Below are positions 33,170 through 44,353 of a stretch of 64,000 nucleotides of DNA, piece after piece. This DNA comes from Plantago major (taxonomy: Eukaryota > Streptophyta > Magnoliopsida > Lamiales > Plantaginaceae). How positions within the stretch are numbered: position 1 is the first letter of the stretch; every line of letters begins with the position of its first letter. The stretch covers positions 9,075,501 to 9,139,500 of the forward strand of contig CM048843.1 in assembly GCA_026545765.1 (NCBI GenBank), in the 5' to 3' direction. Under the pieces are notes generated by a model that saw nothing but the letters and a program-made list of their open reading frames with translations, searched no databases and was not told the origin of the DNA. The translations under genes and the position numbers were made by a program.

Positions 33170-33245
33170 GAATTGGTTTAGCCTAGCTGGTTGAGCACTT
33201 GAGTAGTGTTCGAAGAGGTGTAAGGTTCAAACCTTGACTCAATGA
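33170..33245 (+). repeat. SINE head or tRNA-derived repeat with Pol III promoter boxes
   Basis: Contains TAGCCTAGCTGG (A box, fits TRGYNNARNNGG) and GGTTCAAACCT (B box, fits GGTTCRANYC), 40 bp apart, as in tRNA-derived plant SINEs. A T-rich tail follows from 33250. The 3' end and target duplication are not clear. It does not fold as a normal tRNA with a readable anticodon. Confidence 0.6.
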
Positions 33246-34743
33246 AGTATTTTTTTTATTTTATTCCTTTTGTTTCCTTTCACTTCTAGCATTTGTATCT
33301 GCATAGTAATTTAGTATTATATATTTTTAGACACAATTTATACAGAATGTATCTTTTTTTGGTAATTTTTTAACAATCGAGTTAGGTCGTTTGAACTAAG
33401 GGAACTATTGACAATTTTGCTTGTGTTTTCTTATTAACTATTACTATATTTAAAAAAAATTGGTTGAACACCAAAATAATGAATGTATATTTTACTCCTT
33501 CATGAAAAATTAAAAAGAGTTACATAGGTATATGCATATAAATTAATGTTTAATGAAGTAAATATAAGAAAATCAAAAGAGATCGGAAAATTGCACATAA
33601 ATTAATGGATAATATAAATATAGACTAATGCAAGCATACTAACATCAATGTATAATTGAGTTTATTGCATACACCTAGAGAAAGAAGAAAGAGTTACCCT
33701 CATGTTAAGTGCAAAGTGTTAAACTTTCACGACTGTTCACTTCCCTCTTAAGATAAAATGTAAAATTGCTACCATTGTAATAGTTGTTGTTCCATGCAAT
33801 GACATGAAAAATCCAAAAAAAAGGTAGCTTAATTGGTACCAATGCGATTTACGTACCTTTCGTTTATTTCGTGTGCAATTTAGGTACCGTTAGTCAAACT
33901 TAATGGAACCGTTAAATTTGACTGAATTAGTAAAGAACTAGCGCGAATTAATCGATTCACCGTGCAAGTTGAAGTGTGGGTTTCACAGTACTTCACACGC
34001 TCTGATTTTAACATTACATAAACTTTTAAAAGTTATAAATAGAAATTACATTGAAACACCTGAAGAAGTGTAATCGGATCTGGGGAGATTTTTTCGTTTG
34101 ATTCGAACCGACCAAGTCAACATGATGGCCTCTGTTGTCATGATCATCGTGTGTTGTATAATTTTCAATTTTCCGTTGAGAAATGAAAACTTGAATTGAC
34201 CCCCAAATCTCTAGCTTTGTATTAAAAACCTAAACAAATTTGTCCAATATGTGTAACAACTTCGTGACAAACTTAGGTTGTATTAACTACTTTACGTGAC
34301 AACCAGTACACTTATCTGATCCTCAAATCAACTTTCTAATATTTTAGATTTGTATATTTTTTGTTTCATTAAAAAAATATTCTAAAAATTACGTATTTTT
34401 AGATTTTATATTTTAATAATATTTAAAATAAATTTCACATTTAAAAAAAATAAACACAGAATCTCCTCACACGCGTAATGTAAACATACAAATGCCTACC
34501 AAAAGGGGGTCACATAATATAATAATGGAGTACTATGTTAGTCAAACTTAACAAAACCGTTTATTCCGACCGAATTAGTGTAAATCGGTCGATTTTTCCG
34601 ATAAAATTGACCAATTTTGACCAATTACTCCGATTTTGACCAATTTGACTTAAAAAAAACGTAATTACATAGCACGTATTAGCTACTCGTTAAATTTAGA
34701 TTTATCTTTTTAATATAAAATTGATTTTAAAAGTTAGTAAATA
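33246..34743. other. AT-rich interior of the MULE region
   Basis: No gene. Two related segments, 33880-33950 and 34520-34600, share GTTAGTCAAACTTAA and GACNGAATTAGT and may be the ends of an unrecognised repeat of about 0.7 kb. The rest is AT-rich without structure that I can name. Confidence 0.35.
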
Positions 34744-35053
34744 CTCTTTCCGTCCCGGACTCAACTTCTCCTTCGCCCGGGCACATGTTTTAAGAGAAGA
34801 ATGTAAAGTAGGAGAAATGAGAATAACGTAGGAAAGAGAGCGAATAAATTATGAGAGATTATGAATATTAAAGTAAAAATATAGTTAATAAAGTAGGAGA
34901 GATAATATTATAATAAGAAAAATATTCCATTCTTCTTTTTTAGTCATTTTTCGAATGATCGTGGGGTATAAAATTTTCCAAATTAGGAATGGGAAGTTGA
35001 GTTTTGTACGGACTAAAACGGAAAGTGAGAAGTTAGTTCAAGACGGAGGGGAG
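34744..35053. mobile_element. Stowaway-type MITE, 310 bp
   Basis: Ends CTCTTTCCGTCCCGGACTC and CTCCCCTCCGTCTTGAAC (complement of the right end) with TA on both sides (34742-34743 and 35054-35055), the Tc1/Mariner-derived Stowaway pattern. Confidence 0.88.
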
Positions 35054-36085
35054 TATTCTTAAAAATTAGTACAAATTAAAATATAAGAAAAACTTTTTTT
35101 AATAAAATAAAAAATCTACAAATCTAAATAATAGAAAAAGTATATTTGATTTTCTTTAAATTTTTATTAAAATAAATACTATAACACTAAATTACTATAC
35201 TCGCACAAATGCTAGAAGTTAAAGGAAACAAAAGAATAAAAAAGTGGGCTAGTAAGTCAAAGGAAAAAAAAAATGCCTAGCTTGCCTAAAGCATAAAAAA
35301 CAAGGCATACTGATACTACCATGGAACAAGAATCATTTTCGTTCCATGATATTTCCTGTATATGTTCTTAACCGTAAGTTATTGTTTTATCTGTCAAATT
35401 ACATCAATCCCTAGGTAAACCCAAATTCTCAAATGAAGGTCCTTTTTAATTTCTGCAAATGTTGATTTAGGTCCCTGCGAATTTCAAAAGGTTTTCAAAC
35501 TCGATTTAATCTGTTTATAATCCAAACTAAGTTTAGAATCTTATACTAACAATCAACCTCCATCCAAACAACACGGTAAAACTTCAGATCTGGTGTTTTG
35601 TAGCCATGTTGAGGTCCAATTAACTCCATGGAGAGCTCCGTTTGCTTCCATGGAAGCTCGAATTCGAGCTTTCCATGGAGCTCGGGAGAGTATTCCAACT
35701 CCATGGAAATCTCCGTTTGCGTCCATGGCTTGCTCCGGTTACCGGATCTCGCCGGAGCTCCGGTCATGTTTTTGTTTTTCTTTTTTAAATTGAATTCTTA
35801 TTTATTTAAAATGAAATAGGGATGTTTGTGAATATTTGATTCATCTTGGGTTGATTTTAAATTGATTTGGGTATATTTAAAATATAAGGGGTGTTCCAGC
35901 AATTCATCCTTATAATATATTTAAATATAATACGACCTAGCACAATCCTACTATAAGAGGCCATGTCACATAAATAAAAAACGAATGATTGAGATTTAAT
36001 CTTGAATTGATTCAATGGTTTAAATCGTAGTGCTAACATTAGTACAATGTGACTGTACTAAAGTTAGTCATCCCCTACTAGGTTA

Positions 36086-37108
36086 TGTTATAGGGGTATA
36101 TTAAACGCATGACACTTTTTTACATATTGTCCCTTCAAATATAAATCACAAAGTCTCATAAAAGACAGTTTTTAAATAACTTATCTAGAAACGGATTATG
36201 TTACCGATAAAATTATCTATGTTATTAATAAAAAAAATTTATGTTGTTAATAAAACATGTATTGTTGTAATATGAAAAAATATTAATGTTGAGAACATAT
36301 GTATTTTGATTAATAATATTGGTCGTTTTCTTAATAAATATGTTCGTGTCTAGATAAATTATATGTACATACCGACTCTCATGAGAGACTTACTCTAATA
36401 ATATAGAATTAGTCCAATTTTTTTCTTTTTTCGTAAAACCTTTCAAACTCTCACATCACATCTTCGAAATATATAAACGTATACACACTACGATACCATA
36501 ACACAACAAAAAATCATGTCGTACAAATATTGGCCAGATTATGCCAATGATCATGAATCTGAAGACGTATGTATTGTTTTAAATTAATATTCGTAGTCGT
36601 TAATTATTATTCCATTACATTAGTATGTTTAAATTATCTGAAATTACTTCAAAAAAAAAGCTAAAAAAACATGAAAAACAATGATAAATGGTTTGGCGTC
36701 TGCCAGGCGCAGACGGCTGCTAGAAAGATGAAGCTCCGACATCGATTTTATATAAATGTAATAGTGACTTAACCGAGTTTTTTATTATATGACAAACAAA
36801 TAAACTGATGAATAATAATTGACATACAGTTTTTAGTTGTTTGACAAACAGTCTAAAAGTTTTTGTGCAAAATAAAATTTTATGATAGTACATTTTAGTG
36901 CCCATATATTATTTCAAATTTCACGTAATAATTCATATGAATTTAAGTCATTACAACTTTCCATTTAATACTTTTACAGTTTCATTTATGACCTACTTAT
37001 TAATTTTCAAATTACACTCTATCTTACCATAAAGTCTTGAAAGATACATGCATTAGTGAGAGACCTGAGAGCTGACTGATGTTTTAAGTATAAGTATAGT
37101 GTTTTAAA
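36086..37108 (+). other. Non-coding region with a candidate short first exon
   Basis: Mostly MITE-like AT-rich sequence (36150-36400 ends CTCTCATGAGAGACTTAC; another such end is near 37060). A TATA-like ATATATAAAC at about 36468 is followed by an A/C-rich leader and ATG at 36516 with 17 codons (MSYKYWPDYANDHESED) ending at a GTATGT donor (36567). It looks like the first exon of a small gene whose remainder is not here. I do not recognise it. Confidence 0.3.
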
Positions 37109-37126
37109 TCCCTTTTGGGCCGGTTG

Positions 37127-37200
37127 TGGGCGAGGAGGGATTCGAACCCCCGACACCGTGGTTCGTAGCCACGTGCTCTAATCCTCTGAACTACAGGCCC
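37127..37200 (-). tRNA. trnR-ACG: Plastid-derived tRNA-Arg (ACG) copy
   Basis: 74 nt with acceptor ends GGGCCTG and CGCCCA, anticodon loop GGCTACGAACC (ACG), and T-arm GGGGGTTCGAATCCC. A D-stem base differs from the plastid form (GTAGTTC instead of GTAGCTC). As a plastid insert in nuclear DNA it is most likely not a working gene, although the A and B boxes are tRNA-like. Confidence 0.88.
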
Positions 37201-37437
37201 CACCCCGTCCCCACCGGATCTGTTCCCTGGAGTACCCTTTAACCTTTCCTCTCCCAAATTTTTGGCTTAAGAAGATGTGAAAGTGCGTTTATCTCTATAA
37301 TATAAGAAGGGTGCGTTCCGAGGTGTGAAGTGGGAGAGAAGGGATGTCATAATTGGGGTTTTGAATAAGACGACTTCTTTCTTTTTCATTTTTTTCGTTG
37401 AAAAAGTAATAAGAATGAGAGGTGTTAAGCTTTTTAA

Positions 37438-37546
37438 CATCCTGGCGTCGAGCTATTTTTCCGTAGGACCTCCCCTACAGTATCATCACCGCAGTAGAGT
37501 TTAACCACCAAGTTCGGGATGGATTGGTGTGGTTCCTCTACGCCTA
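37438..37546 (-). rRNA. rrn5: Plastid-derived 5S rRNA fragment
   Basis: 109 of about 121 nt of plastid 5S rRNA, lacking the first dozen 5' bases, including the GAACCACACCAATCCATCCC region and the 3' end CGCCAGGATG. Two transitions versus the plastid form (CCGTAGG and TATCATCA on the plus strand). Non-functional copy. Confidence 0.88.
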
Positions 37547-37617
37547 CAATTAATATACTTATGTAATGTTCTATGAGTGATCACTTTATGTCATTTTTAT
37601 GTATGTATGTATGTATG

Positions 37618-38103
37618 TGATGAAACCTTGCTTTACGGTCCATCACAATCCCAACTTAGCGAGCGCTAGTGCAGATCGAAAGACACACATAAAGCCCAAT
37701 TATATTTATTTCCAGTATATTATTGATTAGGTTAAGAATCTTGTTTTGCCAGAGATCTAAAAGAAGAAGGCAACTCCTAGATTCTCTCTAGATGATAAGG
37801 CGAGTAGATTTATTAAGATCTTTTATTTATTTCAACATATATTTTAGAGATCTTGACTACCTAAATTATCTTGTCTAGCAAGTATAAATAGGACCATTAG
37901 GGTTTAACCCTAATCACTTGAATATTTATGAAATCACTTTTACGTCGAAAGACCTGCTTACCTTGCTAGAATTCTCGTTTCTTGTAAGTGTTCTTCCTCT
38001 ACTCTTCTAAATCATGCCAAGGATTCACTTGGAGGTCGCTCTCATGGGCGAATCACTACTTAATTCGTGCTCCGAATTACCAGTTGGAACCAAGGTTCCA
38101 ACA
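37618..38103 (+). repeat. 5' LTR (486 bp)
   Basis: Begins TGATGAAACC and ends AAGGTTCCAACA. It has AAGTATAAATAG (about 37880-37891), a likely TATA box, and then a leader with the GAAATCACTTTTACGTCGAAAG motif near 37930-37951. Confidence 0.93.
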
Positions 38104-38105
38104 CA

Positions 38106-38117
38106 TGGTATCAGAGC
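38106..38117 (+). other. Primer-binding site (initiator tRNA-Met)
   Basis: TGGTATCAGAGC, complementary to the 3' end of plant initiator tRNA-Met, two bases after the 5' LTR. Confidence 0.95.
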
Positions 38118-39894
38118 AGGAATTCACGCTCCCGCAACGAGGCAATCCACCAAACGGAGGAGCCGCCGAGTTGAGGAGTCGATAAGCCGGATCCGGAGCA
38201 TGTTGCGAGGATTGGTGGAGTTCGATCCAGGGGAAAACGGGGTGAGGGAGAAAGAAAGTCGCGAGGACAAGGAGGAGCCGAAGAAGGTGGAGATTGAGGA
38301 AGAAAAACCGAATTCCTTGATTTCGAGTGAAGCGGTTTCAAAGGAATTGGGAGGTGCTAGGGTGGAGAAGGAGGACGAAGGAGTGCAAGGATGGAAGGAG
38401 ACGAGCCGATTTGGCGAGAAGAGGGAAGGAGACGAAGAAATCGAGCACGAAATTGGCACCAATGGTTGCCAAATCGCCATGGACGAGCGGGGAAGGAGAT
38501 CCAGCTAGTTGGACCAAAACCGGCACCGATCCAATAACTTATTACAGTCCGACCAGGCGAATTCATTGAACCGGGCGAACAAGGAGGCAAGCAGCGTGCG
38601 ATCGAAGAACTGGGAGCGCGACTTGGCACGTGGATGATACGCACAAAACAGGAGAAGAAGCAGACGCGCTGGTTAGGCGCGTGCGGGGCAGCAACGGCGC
38701 GTGTTGGCATGTGAGTCGGCATGGCTACGAGTGGAGGCGCGTGGGATCTGCTAGAAGGTCCTAGTGGCGCGTGGAAGCTTCTTGAGGGACGGGGCGGCTA
38801 GTGGGGTTCACCTGGAGGCTATTAAATGGCTCTAAGACCACGGGATTCAAGTTCAAGGATTATACCAGGTTCAGGGAACTAGAAAGCTCAACCTAGTTGC
38901 TGGAATTGAACCAGATTTGAATCAGGTAATCTCCAAATCTCTTGATTTATGTCTGGTAAGTTATAAAGGGGTTGAGTATGGTGGTAAGCATCGTCATATG
39001 GTAGAAGATGACATGCTGATTAAAGAGGGGACAATTGGTGGATATCGGTCCTTAGGCTATATTGTCAAATTATATGAGATTGATAGGCTGAGTGGGTTGT
39101 TAGTGGAGGTGTTCAAAGGATGTCTGGAAGCTGTATGGAAGCAGCGAAAATAGGAGAGTACTTTGTGATCCTGTTTGTGGAGAATAAAGGTAAAACTCAA
39201 GCTTTGTGTGGCGTACACTTGTTCATCTGGAATACCATAGATGTGTGGCAACTAGCTGGGTCTGATCATGGGGATAAGGAGTAGAGGAAGGAACATGAAC
39301 TGCCGACATCGGGTTGTGTGGAGACGCTGAGGGCTAGTTGTACAGGAAGGGTACAACTCCATGAGAGGAGTAGGGCCAGGAATGTTGGTATCCACGAGAC
39401 TGTCACTACTGAGTTGATATCTACAGGTCTTGAGGATCCAAACAGGTCGACCATTGTGCAAGGTAAACCTATTCTGACTACTTTGTTTGAGCCTAGTTGT
39501 TATGATCTGGGTAAGGATGGAGTACATATATTGCTTTGGTTGATTGGTGCCCAACATGATAGTCCTGGATATGTCCATCTACTGGTGGTATATCTTCGGA
39601 GGGTTGATCCAGGGGGTTATGAGAAGTTCCTGGAAAAGGGTGTTAGGGTGAAGAGGCGCCTTGCAAAGGTAGAACAACCCCGACCAAGGTTGGTACTCAT
39701 ATTTGATTCGGGAGGAGCTACTTTAAGAGGCAATTGTTCGGGGCGGAAGTGGTCATGCCAAAACACAGGGCACATACTTATTCAAAACCAGAATTAGGCG
39801 CGTAGAGGGGCGGGAGGGGCCATTCGCGCTGAGGAATGGCAAGGACGCGCCTAGCAGGGGAGAAGAGTCTGGAGAGCCTTGGGGACAAGGCTCG

Positions 39895-39913
39895 TTTTAG
39901 GGGGGGGGGGGAG
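39895..39913 (+). other. Polypurine tract
   Basis: A TTTTAG followed by a run of about 14 G and GAG, directly before the 3' LTR start at 39914. Confidence 0.85.
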
Positions 39914-40404
39914 TGATGGAACCTTACTTTATGGGTTCATCACGATCCCGACTTAGCGAGCGCTAGTGCGGATCGAAAGGCACACATAAAGCCCAATTAT
40001 ATTTATTTCCAATATATTATTTATTAGGTTAAGAATTCTATTTTGGCCAGAGATCTAGAAGAATAAGGCAACTGCTAGATTCTCTCTAGATGATAAGGCG
40101 AGTATATTTATTAAGATCTTTTATTTATTTCAACATATCTTTTAGAGATCTTGACCACCTAAATTATCTTGTCAGGTAGCAAGTATAAATATGACCATTA
40201 GGGCTTAACCCTAATCACTTGAATATTTATGAAATCACTTTTCAGTCGAAAGGTGTGCTTACCTTGCTAAAATTCTCGTTTCTTGTAAGTGTTCTTCCTC
40301 TATTCTTCTAAATCGTGCCAAGGATTCACTTGGAGGTCGCTCTCATGGACGAATCACTACTTAATTCGTGCTCCGAATTACCAGTTGGAACCAAGGTTCC
40401 AACA
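39914..40404 (+). repeat. 3' LTR (491 bp)
   Basis: Begins TGATGGAACC and ends AAGGTTCCAACA; followed by the GTATG target duplication. Confidence 0.93.
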
Positions 40405-40484
40405 GTATGTATATGTATATGTATATTTTGAAGTCTTACTCATTTCGTACTAACTTAAATTGTTTTTGAATTTTGAATGAATTA

Positions 40485-40563
<79 letters not shown>

Positions 40564-40610
40564 ATATATATGTATGTATATATGTATATATGTATGTATA
40601 TATATATATA
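40485..40610. repeat. (TG)n(TA)n(TATG)n compound microsatellite
   Basis: GT run from 40485, TA run to about 40550, then mixed TA/TGTA units to 40610. No gene. Confidence 0.95.
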
Positions 40611-40716
40611 CGCATTTTGATTATTAATTTATAATTTCGCCTGAGCTAATAAATACGCATGTGCATTAGGATTTTTTTTTTTTTTTTTGAGAAGAAAGAT
40701 TTCATTAATCATCAAA

Positions 40717-41445
40717 TCATAATACATCTGGGTTCGGAACGGGAATATCCGAGAAGCCAAAACTGTCAGGTCCTAGCAAAGTAGCCAAACAATGTGCCAT
40801 CTTATTCTTACAACGTCTAACCAAAACAAACGAAACAGAGTGAAAATAAAAAGCTAGAGACTTGGCTTCATGAATTAAATTTCCAATTGCTGAAAGAGAT
40901 GCATCAGTGCCATTTAGTTCCTGCACCACGGCTGCACAGTCCCCTTCAAAAATGGTGTTGTCCAGGTCCATGGCATGCGCAAACTCCACAGCACACTTCA
41001 CGGCAATGGCTTCAGCTGTTGTGGCATCGGCTACATACTCAAAATTCATCCTTTTCCAATGACTGACCTGTCCCGAACTGTTGCGTATAGCAATCCCAAT
41101 GGTGGTTGTTAAATTGAAAGCCCGAAATGACGCGTCGTAATTCACCTTCCAGTATCCTGCTGGCGGCGGCTGCCACTGATCTGAGTCATCAGGCGGTCTG
41201 GGGCTGGAGTACATAGTTTGTGCTTCCCGGAACCTCTCTATATATCGTGCAACAAACCAGACCGCTTCTTGGGCATCATATCCAGCTTCGTCAGGGGCGA
41301 CTTTATTCCGATTACTCCAAATCGACCAACAAGACATCACAAAAATCATCATCTGATCCTTGGTGAGAAGGAGCCGCACCTGTTGTATCCATTCAATAAA
41401 TGATAAGGAGGCAGCAGAAGGCACAAAAACAGGCATACTAGACAT
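40717..41445 (-). pseudogene. LINE ORF2 C-terminal RNase H domain
   Basis: Open frame with YWKVNYDASFRAFNL, GIAIRNSSGQVSHW, ATTAEAIAVKCAVEFA, EGDCAAVVQEL and the final KNKMAHCLAT, the plant L1 'RNase H-like, reverse-transcriptase-like' domain (RVT_3). The last motif normally has N-x-x-A-D/H; here Ala-His is kept. Open itself, but the upstream ORF is broken. Confidence 0.88.
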
Positions 41446-41552
41446 GGCCTAAAATAACCTAGCATAATCACAATTTTTCAGACTATGTAGGATAGTTTCC
41501 GGGTGCATTTTACAAACTGGACAAATCTCCTCAACTACAATACCCCGCCTCC

Positions 41553-41876
41553 CTAACACAGTAAGAACCGTAATGCATTACTCAAAGCCCTCCACAAAAA
41601 GATTTTAATCTTGTTTGGTATTTGAAGACTCCACACCCAATCCCAATTGTCCTTAATCGAACTCGAAGTGCCTATATCAGCTACAGCAGACTCCTGTCCC
41701 TGCTGCCGTGCCAAATAATAAGCGGTCCGGACTGAGTAAAATCCTCTCTTGGAATAGTGCCAAACTCGGACATCCTGCAGATTAAAGGGTTGTATTTTAA
41801 GTATTTCCTGCACATCTATTTCCCAAAAAGTCTGCCGCAACAGATCAACATTCCAATGCCCCGTGGACTGATCCAA
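41553..41876 (-). pseudogene. LINE ORF2 zinc-binding (zf-RVT) region
   Basis: Encodes WHYSKRGFYSVRTAYYLA, WDWVWSLQIPNKIKIFLWRA, the segment before the Cys-rich zf-RVT core in plant LINEs. The Cys core (complement of 41500-41530) follows after a frame break (ICPVCKMHPE-like). Confidence 0.85.
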
Positions 41877-42044
41877 AAACGCAGAAATAGGACAACCAAC
41901 TAAATTGAAAAGGTTAGGAGTGATTGGCTGAAAATTATCATCACGAGGTATCCAAGGATCATTCTAAGTATCAATCAAATTCCCATCTCCCACTCTCCAC
42001 CTTATACCTTTCCGGACTAGACCTATGGCTCCACAAATGCTCTT

Positions 42045-43277
42045 CTAAGTATAGGATGAGTTACCTTTTGGACACGCATCAAGGATGTCACTAGAAGGAA
42101 AATACTTGGCTTTAAGAACTCGACTGAGAAGTGCATTAGGAAAATGAATCACTCTCCAAATTTGTTTCCCTAGTAAAGCAAGGTTGAACGCCCTCAAATC
42201 ACGAAAGCCTAACCCTCCATCACGTTTGGACTTACAAAGAGAGTCCCAAAGTTTCCAATGAATCTTTCTATTCAGTCCATTCCCCCACCAAAACCTAGCT
42301 ATCAAGGCCTCAATCTCCTTAAGAAGGTAATCCGGGAGCTTAAAACACCCCATAACGTAAGTAGGGATAGCTTGGATTACCGACTTAATTAGCACCTCCT
42401 TCCCGGCCTTAGACAGAAGTTTATTTTCATACCCCTCAACCCTCTTCCACACCCTCTCCCTAAGCCAATTAAAACTTCCTTTTTTGATCTACCCAACTCC
42501 GTTGGAAGCCCTAAATACTTATCATGCTTTTCCACAATACTCACCGATAGAGAAACCCTCACCCCTTCCACAACCTCCCGAGCTACATTCCTACTAAACA
42601 GCACCGTGGACTTCACCAAATTAATTTCTTGCCCAGAAGCAAGACTATACCTAAGTAACAGATTACCAATCTCCACAGCAGCATCCGTAGATGCTTGACA
42701 AAATAACAGGGTATCATCAGCGAACAAGAGATGAGAGATCCTCGGCGCTCCAGGGGCCACAAGCACATTATCAGTAATTAATCTGTTAGGGACGTAAGCA
42801 GACTGTGTTTCAGAAATGATGTCGTTCATGTGGGGTTTTAAGCCTATTAGTGATAGCTTTAGACGCTATTTTAAACAGGACATTGCTAAGACTTATGGGA
42901 CGAAACTGGGTAATCTTTACTGGTGTTTTGCACTTAGGGATAAGAACAATGTGGGTATAATTAAGCTTAGGTTCAAGGGTTTTATGGTTCAGAAAAGCAA
43001 GAGTACAGTCTATAACATTTTTACCAACTAAATGCCAAAAACGTTGATAAAATAATGCAGACATGCCATCGGGGCCAGGGGATTTAAGGGGGTATATATC
43101 AAACAGTGCTCGCTTTACCTCGTCTGGAGTGAACACGCGGCGGAGCTCCTGATTCATTTGCTCGTCCACTCTAACTCCCATAGTACTCACTACATCATCA
43201 ATCTCTGCAACTGAAGGCTGCTTGGACTTAAAAATTTCCCCAAAATAGTCATTGACAATATGTTGCATCCCTTCCAC
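42045..43277 (-). pseudogene. LINE ORF2 reverse transcriptase with internal deletion
   Basis: 43277-42810 encodes LKSPGPDGMSALFYQRFW, VLIPKCKTPVKITQFRPISL; next 42829-42389 encodes TQSAYVPNRLITDNVLVA joined directly to PGAPRISHLLFADDTLLF. In related LINEs about a hundred residues (including GLRQGDPLSP) lie between DNVLVA and the APRISHL segment, so RT motifs 3-4 are deleted near 42757. The FADD catalytic motif stays. 42452-42045 continues with LLSKAGKEVLIKSVIQAIPTY and FWWG. Frames are shifted at about 42815 and 42440. Confidence 0.88.
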
Positions 43278-43436
43278 CTCAGTGACTGAATTTCCTCCCC
43301 CATCCTGAAGTTCAAGAATTTCATTGATAGACTCCCGTTTTGAGGCCTGGGAATGGAAGAACTTCGTATTCCGATCACCTTCCTTGAGCCACTGTTGTTT
43401 TGCTCTTTGCTACCACATAATCCCTTCCTTATCGAG

Positions 43437-44327
43437 TTACTTCTCCAATCGAATCTTAAGCTCACTAATCTGTTGTCGAATACCAGGAGCATCACGACTG
43501 TGTTGCAATCTCTCCAACTCGCCCTTCATCCTGCTGATATTCGTTTTGACAGACCCAAAAGAGGTTCTCTCCCAATTCAACAACCCCACACGGCAATTCT
43601 CCAAGTTTTCGAGCATATCAGAGCTGCTCCCCCAGTTCTCTGTGATGATTTTCTCAAAATCAGCGGCCTTTAACCACATGGCTTCGAATCTGAAGCGCTT
43701 GCGGTTGTGACAGAATCGGCGTGCTGCAGGTTCTTTTAGACGCAGCAAAATGGCAGAGTGATCCGAATTGCGCGCATAGAGGTGATGTACCATGGCTGCC
43801 GGAAAAAGAGAGCTCCAGTCGGGGCTAGCAGTAGCTCGATCTAGTCGAAGTGCTATGTGGCTGTGAGAGTCTCTATTGTTAGTCCAAGTATATCTATAGC
43901 CTTTGAATTGGAGATCGTGTAAGTCACAGTAAGCTAGAGTCTCAATCATGTTTCTTTTCCTCCACACTTGGACCCGCACCCCTCCTTGCTTATCCAAGTC
44001 TGCTGAAGTCTCATTATAATCACCTACTACGACCCAAGGTCGATTAGAGTAGCTTGCGAGTTGTTTCAAAAGATTCCAGGTCGAAGTTCTTTTTGCTGCA
44101 TCCGCCTCCCCGTAAAACCCGGTCATTCTCCAAGTTACGTCGCTCCCTAAGTTGGTAATCTCCGCATCTATATGATGTTTAGAGAACGATTTAATATCCA
44201 CCACACAATCTTTTTTCCAGAGAAGAGCTAAACCCCCTGATTTGCCAATCGAGGGGACACAAATACCAAACATATCCAAATTTTGTTTTATCCTATCAAT
44301 CTCCGAATTCCCGAGACGAGTATCCAT
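43437..44327 (-). pseudogene. LINE ORF2 endonuclease domain (APE type)
   Basis: Encodes FGICVPSIGKSGGLALLW, WVVVGDYNET, ALRLDRATASPDW and ARNSDHSAILL, matching APE-type LINE endonucleases (GDYNE, DR, SDH). The N-terminal part with the first catalytic Asn is missing: the frame begins at MDTR, which corresponds to METK/METR in relatives. Two stops (TAA near 43438, TAG near 43412) separate it from the RT linker QRAKQQWLKEGDRNTKFFHS. Confidence 0.87.
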
Positions 44328-44353
44328 AAGAAAGACAAGAGGGGGGTTATGAG

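Larger units (their letters stand above)
31647..36076. mobile_element. Mutator-like element with long inverted arms, 4430 bp (family 1)
   Basis: Arms of roughly 740 bp (31647-32390 and 35340-36076) are inverted copies: the left end GGGCTTGACTAATTT pairs with GGGGATGACTAACTTT (complement of the right end), and the stretch around 32160-32340 recurs inverted at 35400-35560. Flanks TACTAGATT (31638-31646) and TACTAGGTT (36077-36085) form a 9-bp target duplication with one mismatch, the Mutator signature. The arms carry many CCATGGAAGCTC motifs. The middle (32394-35340) holds nested elements and no transposase. Confidence 0.82.
37109..37546 (-). other. Nuclear insertion of plastid DNA (trnR-ACG to 5S rRNA)
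   Basis: A 438-bp block collinear with the plastid inverted-repeat segment running from 5S rRNA through the rrn5-trnR spacer to trnR-ACG and a few bases past it. Both RNA genes are on the minus strand in the plastid order. Differences from the plastid sequence as I remember it are mostly C/T transitions, as expected after methylation and deamination in the nucleus. It lies just upstream of the LTR element at 37618. Confidence 0.9.
38104..39913 (+). pseudogene. Interior of the non-autonomous LTR element, gag-like remnants
   Basis: 38131-38508 is an open frame rich in Arg, Glu and Lys (SRRVEESISRIRSMLRGLVE then long acidic/basic stretches), a composition like the start of plant gag polyproteins, but no conserved gag motif or zinc knuckle is present. 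38917-39153 and 39318-39797 are further open stretches (EYGGKHRHMVEDDMLIKEG; LLVVYLRRVDPGGYEKFLEKG) that I do not recognise. No enzyme domain. The element must rely on proteins from a related autonomous copy. Confidence 0.5.
37618..40404 (+). mobile_element. Non-autonomous LTR retrotransposon, 2787 bp
   Basis: 5' LTR 37618-38103 and 3' LTR 39914-40404 (both TGATG...TTCCAACA), 5-bp target duplication GTATG (37613-37617 and 40405-40409), initiator-Met tRNA primer site at 38106-38117 and a G-run polypurine tract at 39895-39913. The interior has no protease, RT or integrase. The LTRs differ by a modest number of substitutions and small indels, so the insertion is fairly young. Confidence 0.95.

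Noticed and set aside
33170..33245. A functional tRNA gene
   Set aside because: A and B boxes are good but the acceptor stem and anticodon arm do not pair; a SINE head fits better.
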